Below, piece by piece: positions 8,391 to 16,203 of a DNA stretch of 20,466 nucleotides. Under the pieces are notes generated by a model, which saw only the letters and a program-made list of their open reading frames with translations, searched no databases and was not told the origin of the DNA. Source of the stretch: JAENVT01 sp031412355 (GTDB lineage: Bacteria; Actinomycetota; Acidimicrobiia; Acidimicrobiales; Ilumatobacteraceae); the NCBI GenBank assembly GCA_031412355.1, contig JANOCR010000143.1, forward strand, positions 1-20,466. The letters run 5' to 3'. Position numbers and translations under genes: made by a program. Numbering within the stretch: the stretch's first letter is position 1; each line of letters opens with the position of its first letter.

Positions 8391-9361
8391 CAAGAGTAGG
8401 CCTCGGGGGCGGTGCCTCCGGGACCCGGAAAGATCGAGTCGATGGTGGCCAGCGTGGCCTCGTCGAGCGACACATCGAGCGCACGAAGCGACGCCCCTTC
8501 GAACTGTTCCATGGTGCGTGGCCCGATGATCGGGCACGTGACGCCATCCTGGTGAAGCAGCCAGGCAAGCGCGACAGCGGCAGGGGGTTCGCCCAACTCC
8601 GCACACAGCCCTTCCCATTTCTCCAGTTGTGGTCGCACCTTCTCGATCCGCTTCAGCGCCAGCGACGACTGCCGACGCGAACTGGACTCGTTGTTCAACA
8701 CGCCCCCCAACAACCCACCGGACAGCGGGCTCCAAGGGATCACACCGACGCCGTAGTCGCGGCACGCCGGCAGCACCTCGAGTTCGACCGTTCGGACCAG
8801 CAGGTTGTAGTGACTCTGCTCGCTGACCAGCCCCAGCGAGCCGCGAGCCTTGGCCCGCTCGTTGGCCTGGGTGATGTGCCAACCGGCGAAGTTGCTGCTG
8901 CCGACGTAGATGATCTTGCCCTGCTGCACCAGGGTGTCCATCGCCTGCCAGATCTCGTCCCACGGCGCGGTGCGATCGACGTGGTGCATCTGGTAGACGT
9001 CGATGTAATCGGTCTGTAAGCGGTGCAAGCTCGCCTCGCATGCGGCCCGGATGTGGCGCGCCGACAGTCGACCATCGTTCGGCCATTCCGACATCGCTCC
9101 GTAGAGCTTTGTGGCCAGCACGACTTTCTCGCGGCGTCCTTCGCCGAGTGCGAACCATCGCCCGATGATCTCCTCGGTCGTGCCGGCGCCCAAGGCTCCG
9201 CCGTAGCGGTTGGCGGTGTCGAAGAAGTTGATCCCCAGCTCGAGGGCGCGATCCATGATGGCCCGCGATTCGGGCTCGGGAGTCTCCGGGCCGAAGTTCA
9301 TGGTGCCCAGGCAGAGCTCCCCGACTTGGAGTGCCGTGCGGCCCAATCGTCTGTACTTCAT
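8387..9361 (-). CDS. Aldo/keto reductase
   Basis: A 324-residue NADPH-type aldo/keto reductase (TIM barrel), reducing carbonyls on small substrates. The catalytic tetrad is visible: Asp48 and Tyr53 in FFDTANRYGG, Lys85 in VLATKLYG and His126 in YQMHHVD. The opening MKYRRLGRTALQVGELCLGT is the typical family N-terminus and fixes the start at 9361; GAGGA about 7 nt upstream is a good ribosome binding site. The open frame continues about 97 codons upstream, but only antisense-like Arg/Pro sequence lies there, overlapping the SGNH gene. The GTANTMEQFEGA-like C-terminal block (GPRTMEQFEGA) is the cofactor phosphate-binding region. It follows the SGNH gene by 28 bp on the same strand, so co-transcription is possible. 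Physiological substrate unknown. Confidence 0.93.
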   Translation of the reverse strand: MKYRRLGRTALQVGELCLGTMNFGPETPEPESRAIMDRALELGINFFDTANRYGGALGAGTTEEIIGRWFALGEGRREKVVLATKLYGAMSEWPNDGRLSARHIRAACEASLHRLQTDYIDVYQMHHVDRTAPWDEIWQAMDTLVQQGKIIYVGSSNFAGWHITQANERAKARGSLGLVSEQSHYNLLVRTVELEVLPACRDYGVGVIPWSPLSGGLLGGVLNNESSSRRQSSLALKRIEKVRPQLEKWEGLCAELGEPPAAVALAWLLHQDGVTCPIIGPRTMEQFEGASLRALDVSLDEATLATIDSIFPGPGGTAPEAYSW

Positions 9362-9389
9362 CGTCACATCCTCGCGCGCGTGCGCAGGA

Positions 9390-10424
9390 TCAGGGGCCGG
9401 GCGGTGGGTCGATGGGCGGTAGCGACGCTGTCGTCGTGGGATTTCGCGGTCTCGGGATGGCCGTCGGTGGCGGAGGTTCCGTTGGCGCTGTCGTGGTAGC
9501 CGGTGGCTGGGTCGGCGGTGATGTCGTTGCCGTGGGCGCCGGCTTCGTGGTGGGAGTGCCGCCACCAGCCGTCGTGGGGGTTTGCGCCTTGACCGTGGTC
9601 GGGACGCCGACCGGCTTCGGCGGGGGCTTGTCGCTGCCGTTGACGCTTGCACCGGCGTCGTTGCTGAACGAGGTGCCGAGGCATTCGCCCTCGGGCACCG
9701 GGGCCGGGCCCATCACGCCGGCCACTGTCGAGGCCAGCACGGCTCTGCCGTCGTTGGTCAGGTGATGACCGTCGCCGCGAAGGATCGTGGCAGCATCGGC
9801 GGCGGCAATGGAGCCCCAATCGACCACGTGGACGTTGGGAAAGGCCGCACCGACGAGGGAGATGGCGTCGTTGACCTGGCGGCGATTCTCCGCGAACTCG
9901 GTCACCGTCAACAGAACCACCGGGCTCGGTGACAACCGCTCGACGATCCTCTTCAACTGCTGGAGGTAAGACGGTTGATCGCCGAGGTAGTTGGTACCCA
10001 AGAACACGTAGGCGGCATCCCACTTGGCCGCTAGCCGCTTGTCGAGCACCTCGTTCCCGAAATCGACGAACCGGCTGGGCTCGGCATCCACCTCGACCTG
10101 CCAGCCGAGCGGAACCAGGGCTTCGCACAATTCGCCGCCGTAGCGTTTTGCGGCTGAGGCGGTGATCGAGTCGCCGATCATCAGCAGTCTGTTGCCGGTG
10201 ACCAGCGAGCCGATCTGTTCGGGGACCAGTGTGGTGGTCGGTCCTTCCGTCGAAGGCGCCGCTGTGTCGGTGGTGATCACCTCGGCTTCAGGGTTGCTGC
10301 CGGGCAGGATGCCGACTCCGTCAACCGTCGGGTCGCGCGTGTCGTCAGGAGCCGAGGCCGCCGCCGAGCAGGCGACCAGCAGAACGCACAGCACACTCAA
10401 GGTGACCTCGCGCCGTGCTCTCAT
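9390..10424 (-). CDS. SGNH/GDSL hydrolase-type lipoprotein with long Pro/Thr-rich tail
   Basis: A 344-residue exported lipoprotein. A signal peptide with lipobox LVAC ends at Cys19. After a Thr/Pro linker comes an SGNH hydrolase domain (about 75-235): block I LMIGDSITAS with nucleophile Ser86, block III FLGTNYLGD with Asn145, and block V GDGHHLTNDG with Asp218 and His221, so the catalytic set is complete. Such enzymes act as esterases, lipases or acetyl-transferring/removing enzymes on glycans. From about residue 250 to the end the chain is almost only Pro, Thr, Ala and Gly, a low-complexity tail likely to reach into or through the wall. GGAGG abuts the ATG, closer than usual. It sits 60 bp downstream of mscL, same strand. 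Substrate is unknown; a cell-envelope polymer is likely. Confidence 0.85.
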   Translation of the reverse strand: MRARREVTLSVLCVLLVACSAAASAPDDTRDPTVDGVGILPGSNPEAEVITTDTAAPSTEGPTTTLVPEQIGSLVTGNRLLMIGDSITASAAKRYGGELCEALVPLGWQVEVDAEPSRFVDFGNEVLDKRLAAKWDAAYVFLGTNYLGDQPSYLQQLKRIVERLSPSPVVLLTVTEFAENRRQVNDAISLVGAAFPNVHVVDWGSIAAADAATILRGDGHHLTNDGRAVLASTVAGVMGPAPVPEGECLGTSFSNDAGASVNGSDKPPPKPVGVPTTVKAQTPTTAGGGTPTTKPAPTATTSPPTQPPATTTAPTEPPPPTAIPRPRNPTTTASLPPIDPPPGP

Positions 10425-10484
10425 CCCTCCATTGGACCTAGCGCCGACAGATTTCGCAAGTCGGGTTGACCAAACGTCAGGGAA

Positions 10485-10877
10485 TCAGCCGCGCGCTCGC
10501 AGCGCGTCGCGGATCTCGGTCAACAATTCGACCTCGGTCGGCCCAGGCGCGGCGGCGTCGGCCGGCTTGCGCATCTTGTTGTACGCCTTGACCATCATGA
10601 ACAGTACGAGGCCGACGATGACCAGGGAGATCGCTTGCGTCAGGACTGTGCCGATCAGGATCGTGGATTCGTTGGCCGTGCCCTCACGGACCGTGAAGCT
10701 GAGAAAGTTGTCGAGGTTCGGCTTTCCGACGATGGCTCCGATCAACGGATTGACCACATTGGCGATGAATGCGTCGATCACTCCCTTGATCGCCAAACCC
10801 AGAATGACCGCGACTGCCAGTTCGACCATGTTCCCGGTCGCGATGAACTCCTTGAACTCCCTGACAAAATTCCTCAT
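10485..10877 (-). CDS. mscL: Large-conductance mechanosensitive channel MscL
   Basis: A 130-residue channel subunit that opens under membrane tension and releases solutes during osmotic downshock. The N-terminal amphipathic MRNFVREFKEFIATGN is diagnostic. The first pore-lining helix (about 16-45) contains the Gly/Ala-rich VAVILGLAIKGVIDAF, followed by NPLIGAIVG and a short periplasmic loop, then the second membrane helix (about 73-97). The cytoplasmic end EVELLTEIRDAL forms the usual helical bundle. Length is normal for the family. The ATG at 10877 is preceded by an excellent ribosome binding site (AGGAGGGAA on the minus strand, 10881-10889), which rules out the upstream frame extension. Neighbours encode envelope proteins, consistent with an envelope stress or turgor context. 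Confidence 0.97.
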   Translation of the reverse strand: MRNFVREFKEFIATGNMVELAVAVILGLAIKGVIDAFIANVVNPLIGAIVGKPNLDNFLSFTVREGTANESTILIGTVLTQAISLVIVGLVLFMMVKAYNKMRKPADAAAPGPTEVELLTEIRDALRARG

Positions 10878-10966
10878 TACCGTTCCCTCCTGAGGTTCAT
10901 ATCCCCGCCGGCGCAATTGAAGCAGATCGACCGGTTACCTCCGAGTTGGCACGCCCCGCCGAGGCC

Positions 10967-11689
10967 TCATGCGTCGGCGGCACTGGTCGCAGCACGGGCC
11001 AAGTTGCATGCATTGGAGTTCTCGACCTCCGAGGCGGCGACCTCATCGACGGGTGACAGTTGTTCACCCTTGCGCCAGGCGTCGAGATACTTCCACGGCC
11101 AGATCTCGCCTCGACGCACAGCCCACTCGATGCCGTCGCATGGCCAGGAGATGCCGAAGTGAGTGTGACACGCCGACTTGCGGGCGTTGCCGGTCTGGCC
11201 CATGACACCGAGCGGGGCACCGGCATAGACCACATCGCCTCGCTGCACGTCGACGGATTCAAGGTGGGCGAAGTAGTAACGCACACCGTCGTCGCCGAGC
11301 ATCGACACGTACTTCCCGCCCCGCGTCGCCGGATCGTCGGTTTCTGAGACCCATGGATCAACCACCCGCGTCTGCTGGATCGTTCCGCCGATCGGAGCGA
11401 CCACGCTGGCACCGCACCCGAACACGTCGGTGGCCGGGTAGTCGTGGTGCCGTCGGCTGTAGCTGACCTTCGTTCCTGCGAACGGGAACACATAGAGCAG
11501 CGGCCTGGGCGTGGTCGTGGTCGTCGCTGCCGTCGTCGTGACCTCGACGGTGGACCGCGGCAGCGCCACGTCGGTCGAGGTCACCGCCGGCACCGTGACG
11601 GGATCGCTGGCCCTCGTCGCATCGGCACCCGTCGAGCAGCCGGCGATCAAGGCACAGGCAACGATCGCGTTCCGCACGGCAGGCATCAT
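10967..11689 (-). CDS. M23 family (LytM-type) metallopeptidase lipoprotein
   Basis: A 240-residue exported lipoprotein with lipobox LIAGC (Cys18), a Thr-rich linker (about 35-62) and an M23 peptidase domain. Zinc-site residues appear in order: His82 and Asp88 in RRHHDYPATDVFG, His142 in YYFAHLESV, and His175-x-His177 in ACHTHFG. Therefore the enzyme should be active against peptidoglycan cross-links. The block PLGVMGQTGNA is the typical strand before the final HxH. Extra Cys residues (91, 174, 184, 228) could form disulfides outside the cell. Starts at 11689 (MMPAV) or the next Met at 11686; upstream codons in the open frame overlap the divergent gene and have no export signal. Divergent from the lipoprotein gene at 11727 by only 37 bp; mscL follows 89 bp downstream. 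Confidence 0.9.
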   Translation of the reverse strand: MMPAVRNAIVACALIAGCSTGADATRASDPVTVPAVTSTDVALPRSTVEVTTTAATTTTTPRPLLYVFPFAGTKVSYSRRHHDYPATDVFGCGASVVAPIGGTIQQTRVVDPWVSETDDPATRGGKYVSMLGDDGVRYYFAHLESVDVQRGDVVYAGAPLGVMGQTGNARKSACHTHFGISWPCDGIEWAVRRGEIWPWKYLDAWRKGEQLSPVDEVAASEVENSNACNLARAATSAADA

Positions 11690-11712
11690 TGGCCAGCCTG
11701 TCACGAGCGATC

Positions 11713-11726
11713 TACCGTTGCATGTG
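11713..11726 (+). promoter_or_regulatory. Possible -10 element in the 37-bp divergent gap
   Basis: TACCGT (11713-11718) fits TANNNT and lies 8 nt before the ATG at 11727 (5 nt before the in-frame GTG at 11724). No Shine-Dalgarno sequence is visible, so leaderless expression is possible. The gap is so short that promoters of the two divergent lipoprotein genes must overlap each other or the neighbouring coding region. Confidence 0.25.
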
Positions 11727-12908
11727 ATGAAGCGCTTCGGGTGCGTCGTGATCGGCGTCGCCCTGCTGGCCGCAGGGTGCAATGTCGACGAGGGTTCGAC
11801 CGCGACACAATCGCTGCCGCCGCTGGGCACGCCCAGCAACACCGTTCCGTCGACGCCTGTCACCACGGCGGCAGTCTCGGCCGAGCCGCTGGTGGCGGCG
11901 ACCAGCACGATCGCGTTGCCCGGTGGCGCGTGCGTGTTCTCGGCGCCTTCACCGGCCGCTGCGGTCACCTTCGAAGTCGGCACACGCCTCTACACCGTCA
12001 GCCCGGGCAGCGCCGCCACCAGTTGCCTCACGGAACTGACGCTCGACAACGTCGGGCCTCTCCAGTGGTCGCCGGTCGGCGACCGGGTCCTTTTGAACTC
12101 GGTGACGGTCTTCGACGGCACCCAGGCCCTCCCCAGCGGGTACTTCTCGACCAATACCAGAGTGACGTGGTCGTACCCGACTGGCAAGGCGCTGATTGCC
12201 CCCGCCGTCGCCGACGACCATCTGCTGTGGCGCACGGCCGGCCAGCCCGAGACGCGCACGGATATCAGCTTCCTCGAGCGGACCGACGTCGCCGCATACC
12301 ACCCAGCCGGAAAGAACATCTTCGCCGCCGGCCAATCCATCGATGGCACTGCCGGGTTGTTCGTAGCCGGCAATCGCGGCGAGAACCCCCGCCTCATCGC
12401 CCAGCTCGACCAGCCGGCCACTGCAATCACCGAGATCGACCCCGACCCGTCGGGATCGCGGGTGTATTTCGTGCACGATCACCGCAACGGCACGTTCCAC
12501 GTTCATGCCCTCGATCTCCCGGCACTGACACTGACCGACGTCACCCAGGCGGTCGAACCGATCGCCAAGCTCACCGTTGGCAACGCAGCCAATGCGGCGA
12601 TCGCCTGGCGCACTGGCGCATGTACCGGCGTCACCCGCACGCAGATGGCCAACGCCGGGGTCGTGGTGGACCAACCGGCGGCCTTCGCGGCCATGTCGAC
12701 CGAACCAGTCGGCTGGCTGGACCCTCAGCAAATGGTGTTGTCGGTCAGGACCTCAGGCTGCACAGGGCCGAGCGATCTGTGGCTGTGGAACATCACCACC
12801 TCGGCGGCGACGCCTCTGGTGGCGGGCGTCGACAATGCCGCCATTCGCTCGGTGCTGGCATCGTTCGGCGAGCTACCTGGAGACATCAGCAACGCGGCGC
12901 CTGGTTGA
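11727..12908 (+). CDS. Secreted lipoprotein with possible beta-propeller fold, function unknown
   Basis: A 393-residue lipoprotein: MKRFGCVVIGVALLAAGC gives a clear signal peptide with lipobox LAAGC (Cys18), followed by a Ser/Thr/Pro linker to about residue 65. The body shows repeated strand-turn patterns such as LQWSPVGDRVLL, DPSGSRVYFVHDH and ALDLPALTLTDVT, which look like the blades of TolB/WD40-like propellers, but I cannot count blades reliably. No catalytic motif is seen. Three or more Cys in the C-terminal half may pair outside the cell. The ATG at 11727 is preferred because the signal peptide begins there; the frame is open much further upstream over the M23 gene. Could be a binding or scaffold protein of the envelope. 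It is divergent from the M23 peptidase gene and might be co-regulated with it. Confidence 0.7.
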   Translation: MKRFGCVVIGVALLAAGCNVDEGSTATQSLPPLGTPSNTVPSTPVTTAAVSAEPLVAATSTIALPGGACVFSAPSPAAAVTFEVGTRLYTVSPGSAATSCLTELTLDNVGPLQWSPVGDRVLLNSVTVFDGTQALPSGYFSTNTRVTWSYPTGKALIAPAVADDHLLWRTAGQPETRTDISFLERTDVAAYHPAGKNIFAAGQSIDGTAGLFVAGNRGENPRLIAQLDQPATAITEIDPDPSGSRVYFVHDHRNGTFHVHALDLPALTLTDVTQAVEPIAKLTVGNAANAAIAWRTGACTGVTRTQMANAGVVVDQPAAFAAMSTEPVGWLDPQQMVLSVRTSGCTGPSDLWLWNITTSAATPLVAGVDNAAIRSVLASFGELPGDISNAAPG

Positions 12909-12920
12909 TGACGGTCATCC

Positions 12921-12938
12921 GTGACTCGGTCGAGTCAC
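12921..12938. terminator. Perfect inverted repeat between convergent lipoprotein and MFS genes
   Basis: GTGACTCG-GT-CGAGTCAC, an uninterrupted 8-bp inverted repeat (7-bp stem with GGTC loop as RNA), starting 12 bp after one stop and ending 5 bp before the other. Position between convergent genes suggests a bidirectional terminator; no T-run follows. Confidence 0.6.
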
Positions 12939-12943
12939 AACGA

Positions 12944-14221
12944 TCACGACTCGCCATCACCCGGGTGACGCTCGAGTTCCTCGAACCGGTCGATCAACCG
13001 GAGCGACGGGAACGCGAACCACCAGACTCCCACGACCGCGATGGTTCCCACACCGCCTCCGATCACCGTGGCCGACGTGCCGAACGCCTGCGCAACCATG
13101 CCGCTCTCGAAGGCGCCCAGCTCGTTCGAGGCCCCGATGAACACCGACTCGACGGCCAGCACTCTGCCGCGTTTCTCGTCGGGAGTGACCAGCGGTACGA
13201 GTGAACCGCGGATGAACACGCTGACCATGTCGGCTGCCGACAGGACGACGAGGGCCAGGAACGCGACGATGTAGTTGCGCGTGATGCCGAGGATCACCGT
13301 GAAGATGCCGAACACCGCGACGACACTCAGCAGCGTCTTGCCAACGTGACGACGCACCGGCCGGGCAGCCATCACCAGCGCCATCGCCGCCGCGCCGAAT
13401 CCGGGCGCGGCGCGCAACCATCCGTAGGCGACATCGCCTACCCCCAGTCGATCTTTGGCGATGACTGGAATCAGAGCGACCGCGCCACCGAACAGGACCG
13501 CGAAGAGATCGAGAGCAATAGCGGCCAGCAGCACGGGGGTGCGTCGGATGAACCGCAATCCTTCGACGGCCGTCCGCAGCGTTGGCCGGTTGTCGGGATC
13601 GGGCGGCGGCGGCTCGCGAAAAAAGGTTTGCACCGACAACACCAGCGCGCTCGAGAAGATCAGGACGGTCGCGCCGAGGTACGCCACCCACGGATCGATG
13701 GCATACAGGAACCCACCGATCGCCGGACCAACGATGATCGCCCCGGTCCAGACGGCGGAGTACAGGGCGATCACCTTGGGGAGCGAACCGGTCGGGGCCA
13801 CCATCGGCGGCATCGATCGCATCGCCGGAGCTTGAAATGCTCGAGCGATTCCGAACGCGAAGGCGATTCCGAACAGCGGCATGACTGAGGTCGGTTTCGT
13901 GAGCGCATAGAACATCAGCGCAGCCGATGTGACCACCTCGGCGCTGACGGTGATCAGTGCGATTGCTTTGCGGTTGAAGTGATCGGCGACCGAGCCGGTC
14001 ACGAGCACGAGCATCACGATCGGCAGAAACTCGGCAAGGCCCATCCAACCGAGGTCTGACGTGCGACCGGTGATGTCGTAGGCCTGCTTCAACAGCGCCG
14101 TCGCCTGCAACGCGATGCCGGAGTACAAGATGCCGTTGCTGATCAGCAGTCGGCGAACAGGGATGACCTGCCAGATCTCCCGAGTTGTCAGGGACGGAGG
14201 GACTGCTTGCGAGGTCGACAC
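12944..14221 (-). CDS. MFS transporter (PF05977/MFS_3-like exporter)
   Basis: A roughly 425-residue major facilitator protein with about 10-12 hydrophobic segments. The motif-A-like loop GSVADHFNRKAI follows the second membrane segment, and the general pattern (NGILYSGIALQATALLKQAYDITGRTSDLGWMGLAEFLPIV, here abbreviated by its start and end) resembles the MFS_3/EntS-like exporters that move siderophores, drugs or metabolites outward. The second half contains GRVLAVESVFIGASNELGAF, also typical. Start is uncertain: GTG at 14221 has AGGGTGG about 9 nt upstream; GTG at 14245 would add eight residues but has no clear ribosome binding site. The C-terminus ends in a charged tail. Gap to the divergent amidase gene is 17-41 bp depending on start. 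Substrate unknown. Confidence 0.88.
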   Translation of the reverse strand: MSTSQAVPPSLTTREIWQVIPVRRLLISNGILYSGIALQATALLKQAYDITGRTSDLGWMGLAEFLPIVMLVLVTGSVADHFNRKAIALITVSAEVVTSAALMFYALTKPTSVMPLFGIAFAFGIARAFQAPAMRSMPPMVAPTGSLPKVIALYSAVWTGAIIVGPAIGGFLYAIDPWVAYLGATVLIFSSALVLSVQTFFREPPPPDPDNRPTLRTAVEGLRFIRRTPVLLAAIALDLFAVLFGGAVALIPVIAKDRLGVGDVAYGWLRAAPGFGAAAMALVMAARPVRRHVGKTLLSVVAVFGIFTVILGITRNYIVAFLALVVLSAADMVSVFIRGSLVPLVTPDEKRGRVLAVESVFIGASNELGAFESGMVAQAFGTSATVIGGGVGTIAVVGVWWFAFPSLRLIDRFEELERHPGDGES

Positions 14222-14262
14222 AACGAACCGCCACCCTAATTGCACGTGCTACACAAGGCCCC

Positions 14263-15714
14263 ATGGGTTCCATGACGGCATTGGGCTTGCTCGCGACCGA
14301 GACCCGATGGCTCGACGCCACCAATCAAGCAGCCATGGTTCGCCGCGGCGACGTGTCGGCGATCGAGCTGCTCGACGCCGCGATCGAGCGGATCGAGTCG
14401 ATCGATCCGGCGCTCAACGCGGTGATCATTCGATGGTTCGACGAGGCCCGCGATGCCACAACTCGACTCCCCGCTGGACCATTTCGAGGCGTGCCGTTTC
14501 TGCTGAAGGATCTGTGGGCGCACTACGCGGGGCAACCGCTGACCAACGGTTGCCAAGCGCTGCGACGTGACCTGCCGAGGTCACCGACCGACACCACGCT
14601 GGTGGCCCGCTTCCGGCATTCCGGCCTCAACATCGCCGGCCGGACGAACAGCCCCGAGTTCGGCAGCCTGCCGACCACCGAGCCGCTGGCCTGGGGAGCA
14701 ACCCACAACCCGTGGAACCTCGGCCACTCGCCAGGCGGTTCCAGCGGAGGCGCGGCGGCCGCTGTCGCTGCGGGACTGGTGCCTTTTGCCCACGCCAGCG
14801 ACGGCGGCGGATCGATCCGCATCCCTGCCTCGTGCTGCGGATTGGTGGGCCTCAAGCCGTCGCAAGGACGGATCACGCTGGGCCCATTTCGCGACGAGAG
14901 CAACCTCGGCGTCGAACTTTGCGTCAGTCGCACCGTGCGCGATACAGCAGCACTGCTCGACGCGGTGCACGGCCCCGGCGTCGGCGACACCGTCATCGCA
15001 CCGACGCCCGAACGACCGTACGTCGACGAGCTCGGCGCTGACCCCGGGCGGCTTCGCATCGGATTGCTCGACGCCCATCCGCTGGGCGGGGAATTGCACG
15101 ACGACTGCCGCGAGGCCGTTCGAGCCGTGGCCGCGCTGCTCGAGTCGCTGGGCCACCACGTCGAGCACGGGTTCCCAGCTGCCCTCGGCAATCGCGACTT
15201 CGGGCGTCGATTCTCGGCACTGTGGAGCACCAACATGGGTGTCACCGTCAGCCGCATCGAGTCCCAACTCGGCCGGCCGCTGCTCGACGACGACATCGAG
15301 CCCGTCAACAGTGCCCAGGTGGCGTTCGCCCGTCATGTCACCGCTGTCGACTACGCCCTCGCGTTGGCTGCGACCGTCGAGTTCCGTCGAGCCGTTCAAT
15401 CGTGGTGGACGGATGGCTGGGACCTGTTGCTGACCCCGACGCTCGCCGAGCCACCCACCGCGTTGGGAGCGTTCGCCAACGACGTCCACGCCCCTATGAA
15501 ACCGATGATCAGGGCGGCCGCCTACGTGCCGTTCACGCCGGCATTCAACTCCAGCGGGCAGCCGGCGATCACCCTTCCACTGCATTGGAGCAGTGCCGGG
15601 ATGCCGATCGGCGTGCAGTTGGTGGCCGCGTACGGCCGGGAGGACGTTCTGGTCAGGGTTGCCGCCCAGCTCGAGGTGGCGCAGCCGTGGGCACATCGGC
15701 ACCCGCCCATCTGA
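14263..15714 (+). CDS. Amidase signature family hydrolase
   Basis: A 483-residue amidase signature enzyme, hydrolysing a carboxamide through a Ser-cisSer-Lys triad. Lys82 lies in VPFLLKDLWAH, the cis-Ser is Ser160 in HSPGGSSGGAAA and the nucleophile Ser184 in SDGGGSIRIPAS; the 24-residue spacing between both Ser fits the family. The downstream GLVGLKPSQGRIT block is also conserved. The AGQPLTNG element and C-terminal half look closer to stand-alone amidases of the 6-aminohexanoate-cyclic-dimer hydrolase type than to GatA, and there is no gatB or gatC nearby, so a tRNA amidotransferase role is unlikely. Start ATG at 14263; a second ATG three codons later is also possible. Neighbour transporter may move its substrate or product, but that is a guess. 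Confidence 0.92.
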   Translation: MGSMTALGLLATETRWLDATNQAAMVRRGDVSAIELLDAAIERIESIDPALNAVIIRWFDEARDATTRLPAGPFRGVPFLLKDLWAHYAGQPLTNGCQALRRDLPRSPTDTTLVARFRHSGLNIAGRTNSPEFGSLPTTEPLAWGATHNPWNLGHSPGGSSGGAAAAVAAGLVPFAHASDGGGSIRIPASCCGLVGLKPSQGRITLGPFRDESNLGVELCVSRTVRDTAALLDAVHGPGVGDTVIAPTPERPYVDELGADPGRLRIGLLDAHPLGGELHDDCREAVRAVAALLESLGHHVEHGFPAALGNRDFGRRFSALWSTNMGVTVSRIESQLGRPLLDDDIEPVNSAQVAFARHVTAVDYALALAATVEFRRAVQSWWTDGWDLLLTPTLAEPPTALGAFANDVHAPMKPMIRAAAYVPFTPAFNSSGQPAITLPLHWSSAGMPIGVQLVAAYGREDVLVRVAAQLEVAQPWAHRHPPI

Positions 15715-15716
15715 AC

Positions 15717-15735
15717 CGGCCGATTTGACGGGCCG
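15717..15735 (+). terminator. Weak hairpin after the amidase gene
   Basis: CGGCC (15717-15721) pairs with GGCCG (15731-15735) around a 9-nt loop, right after the amidase stop (15712-15714), followed by AATTT. Stem is only 5 bp, so this is a tentative terminator. Confidence 0.3.
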
Positions 15736-15738
15736 AAT

Positions 15739-15807
15739 TTCGACTGTCGAAGGCGGTCTATTCCGGTTGTGTGACGAATAGTGCAGTTTCGAGAAATCTC
15801 GCCGAAA
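15739..15807. repeat. Two short inverted repeats in the 124-bp gap before the small membrane gene
   Basis: TTCGAC-T-GTCGAA (15739-15751) is a perfect 6-bp inverted repeat with one central base; CGAGA-AA-TCTCG (15790-15801), framed by TTTCG and CGAAA, is a second. They could be operator half-sites for the following gene. Neither matches a box I can name; the first lacks the spacing of an actinobacterial LexA site. Confidence 0.35.
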
Positions 15808-15838
15808 GTGAATCCAAACGGCCCCTCGAAACGTCTAT

Positions 15839-16189
15839 ATGAAGGTGAACGCGATGCACAGCCCATCTTCCTCTTCTCTGGCCACGTCGATGGCTGATTC
15901 CCGGCCCACGCCAGCGACGTTGATCCTGTTGGCGTTGAAGGCCGGTGCCGCCGCGGCGCTGGTCGCTGCACTGCTTGCCGGCCGCGTTTCCGAGCCGGTG
16001 ATCGTCGTCGGCGTAATCGTTGTTGCCTCGCTGATCGGCTGGCACCGCACCCAACTGATGCCGGCCAGGGTTCGCTCGCAACACCGCTTCACAGTTGTGT
16101 CACGATGCGGCGATGGGTTCGTCACGATCGACTCCTCAGGTGCGCGTCGCGTCGCTCGGCGCTTGGTGTTCGACAGCCCCTCGAACTGA
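15839..16189 (+). CDS. Hypothetical small membrane protein
   Basis: A 116-residue predicted product, not recognised. After a Ser-rich N-terminus come two hydrophobic stretches (about 27-47, LILLALKAGAAAALVAALLAG, and 51-66, PVIVVGVIVVASLIG) joined by a very short turn, then a basic, polar C-terminal part with a short strand-like VVSRCGDGFVTIDSS. This suggests a small helical-hairpin membrane protein with a cytosolic tail. Codon use is mostly G/C-ending, like the neighbours, but no strong ribosome binding site precedes the ATG at 15839; an internal ATG at 15854 or 15890 could be used. It sits in the right strand and gap before the oxidoreductase gene (14-bp spacing), which favours a real gene. 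Confidence 0.5.
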   Translation: MKVNAMHSPSSSSLATSMADSRPTPATLILLALKAGAAAALVAALLAGRVSEPVIVVGVIVVASLIGWHRTQLMPARVRSQHRFTVVSRCGDGFVTIDSSGARRVARRLVFDSPSN

Positions 16190-16203
16190 ACCAGAACGCG
16201 TCC

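Noticed and set aside
9371..9385. Alternating CG/TG tract (CTCGCGCGCGTGCGC) as Z-DNA or regulatory element
   Set aside because: Short and expected in DNA of this GC content; it lies in the gap between two minus-strand genes with no other support.
9362..9652. N-terminal extension of the aldo/keto reductase frame
   Set aside because: Arg/Pro-rich, overlaps the SGNH gene in a different frame; a good ribosome binding site supports the start at 9361.
11444..13204. 586-codon plus-strand open frame overlapping three genes
   Set aside because: Arg/His/Gly-rich translation without motifs; it crosses the M23, lipoprotein and MFS genes in the wrong frame.
12957..14324. 455-codon minus-strand open frame parallel to the MFS gene
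   Set aside because: Out-of-frame reading with no membrane segments; the MFS frame is clearly the coding one.
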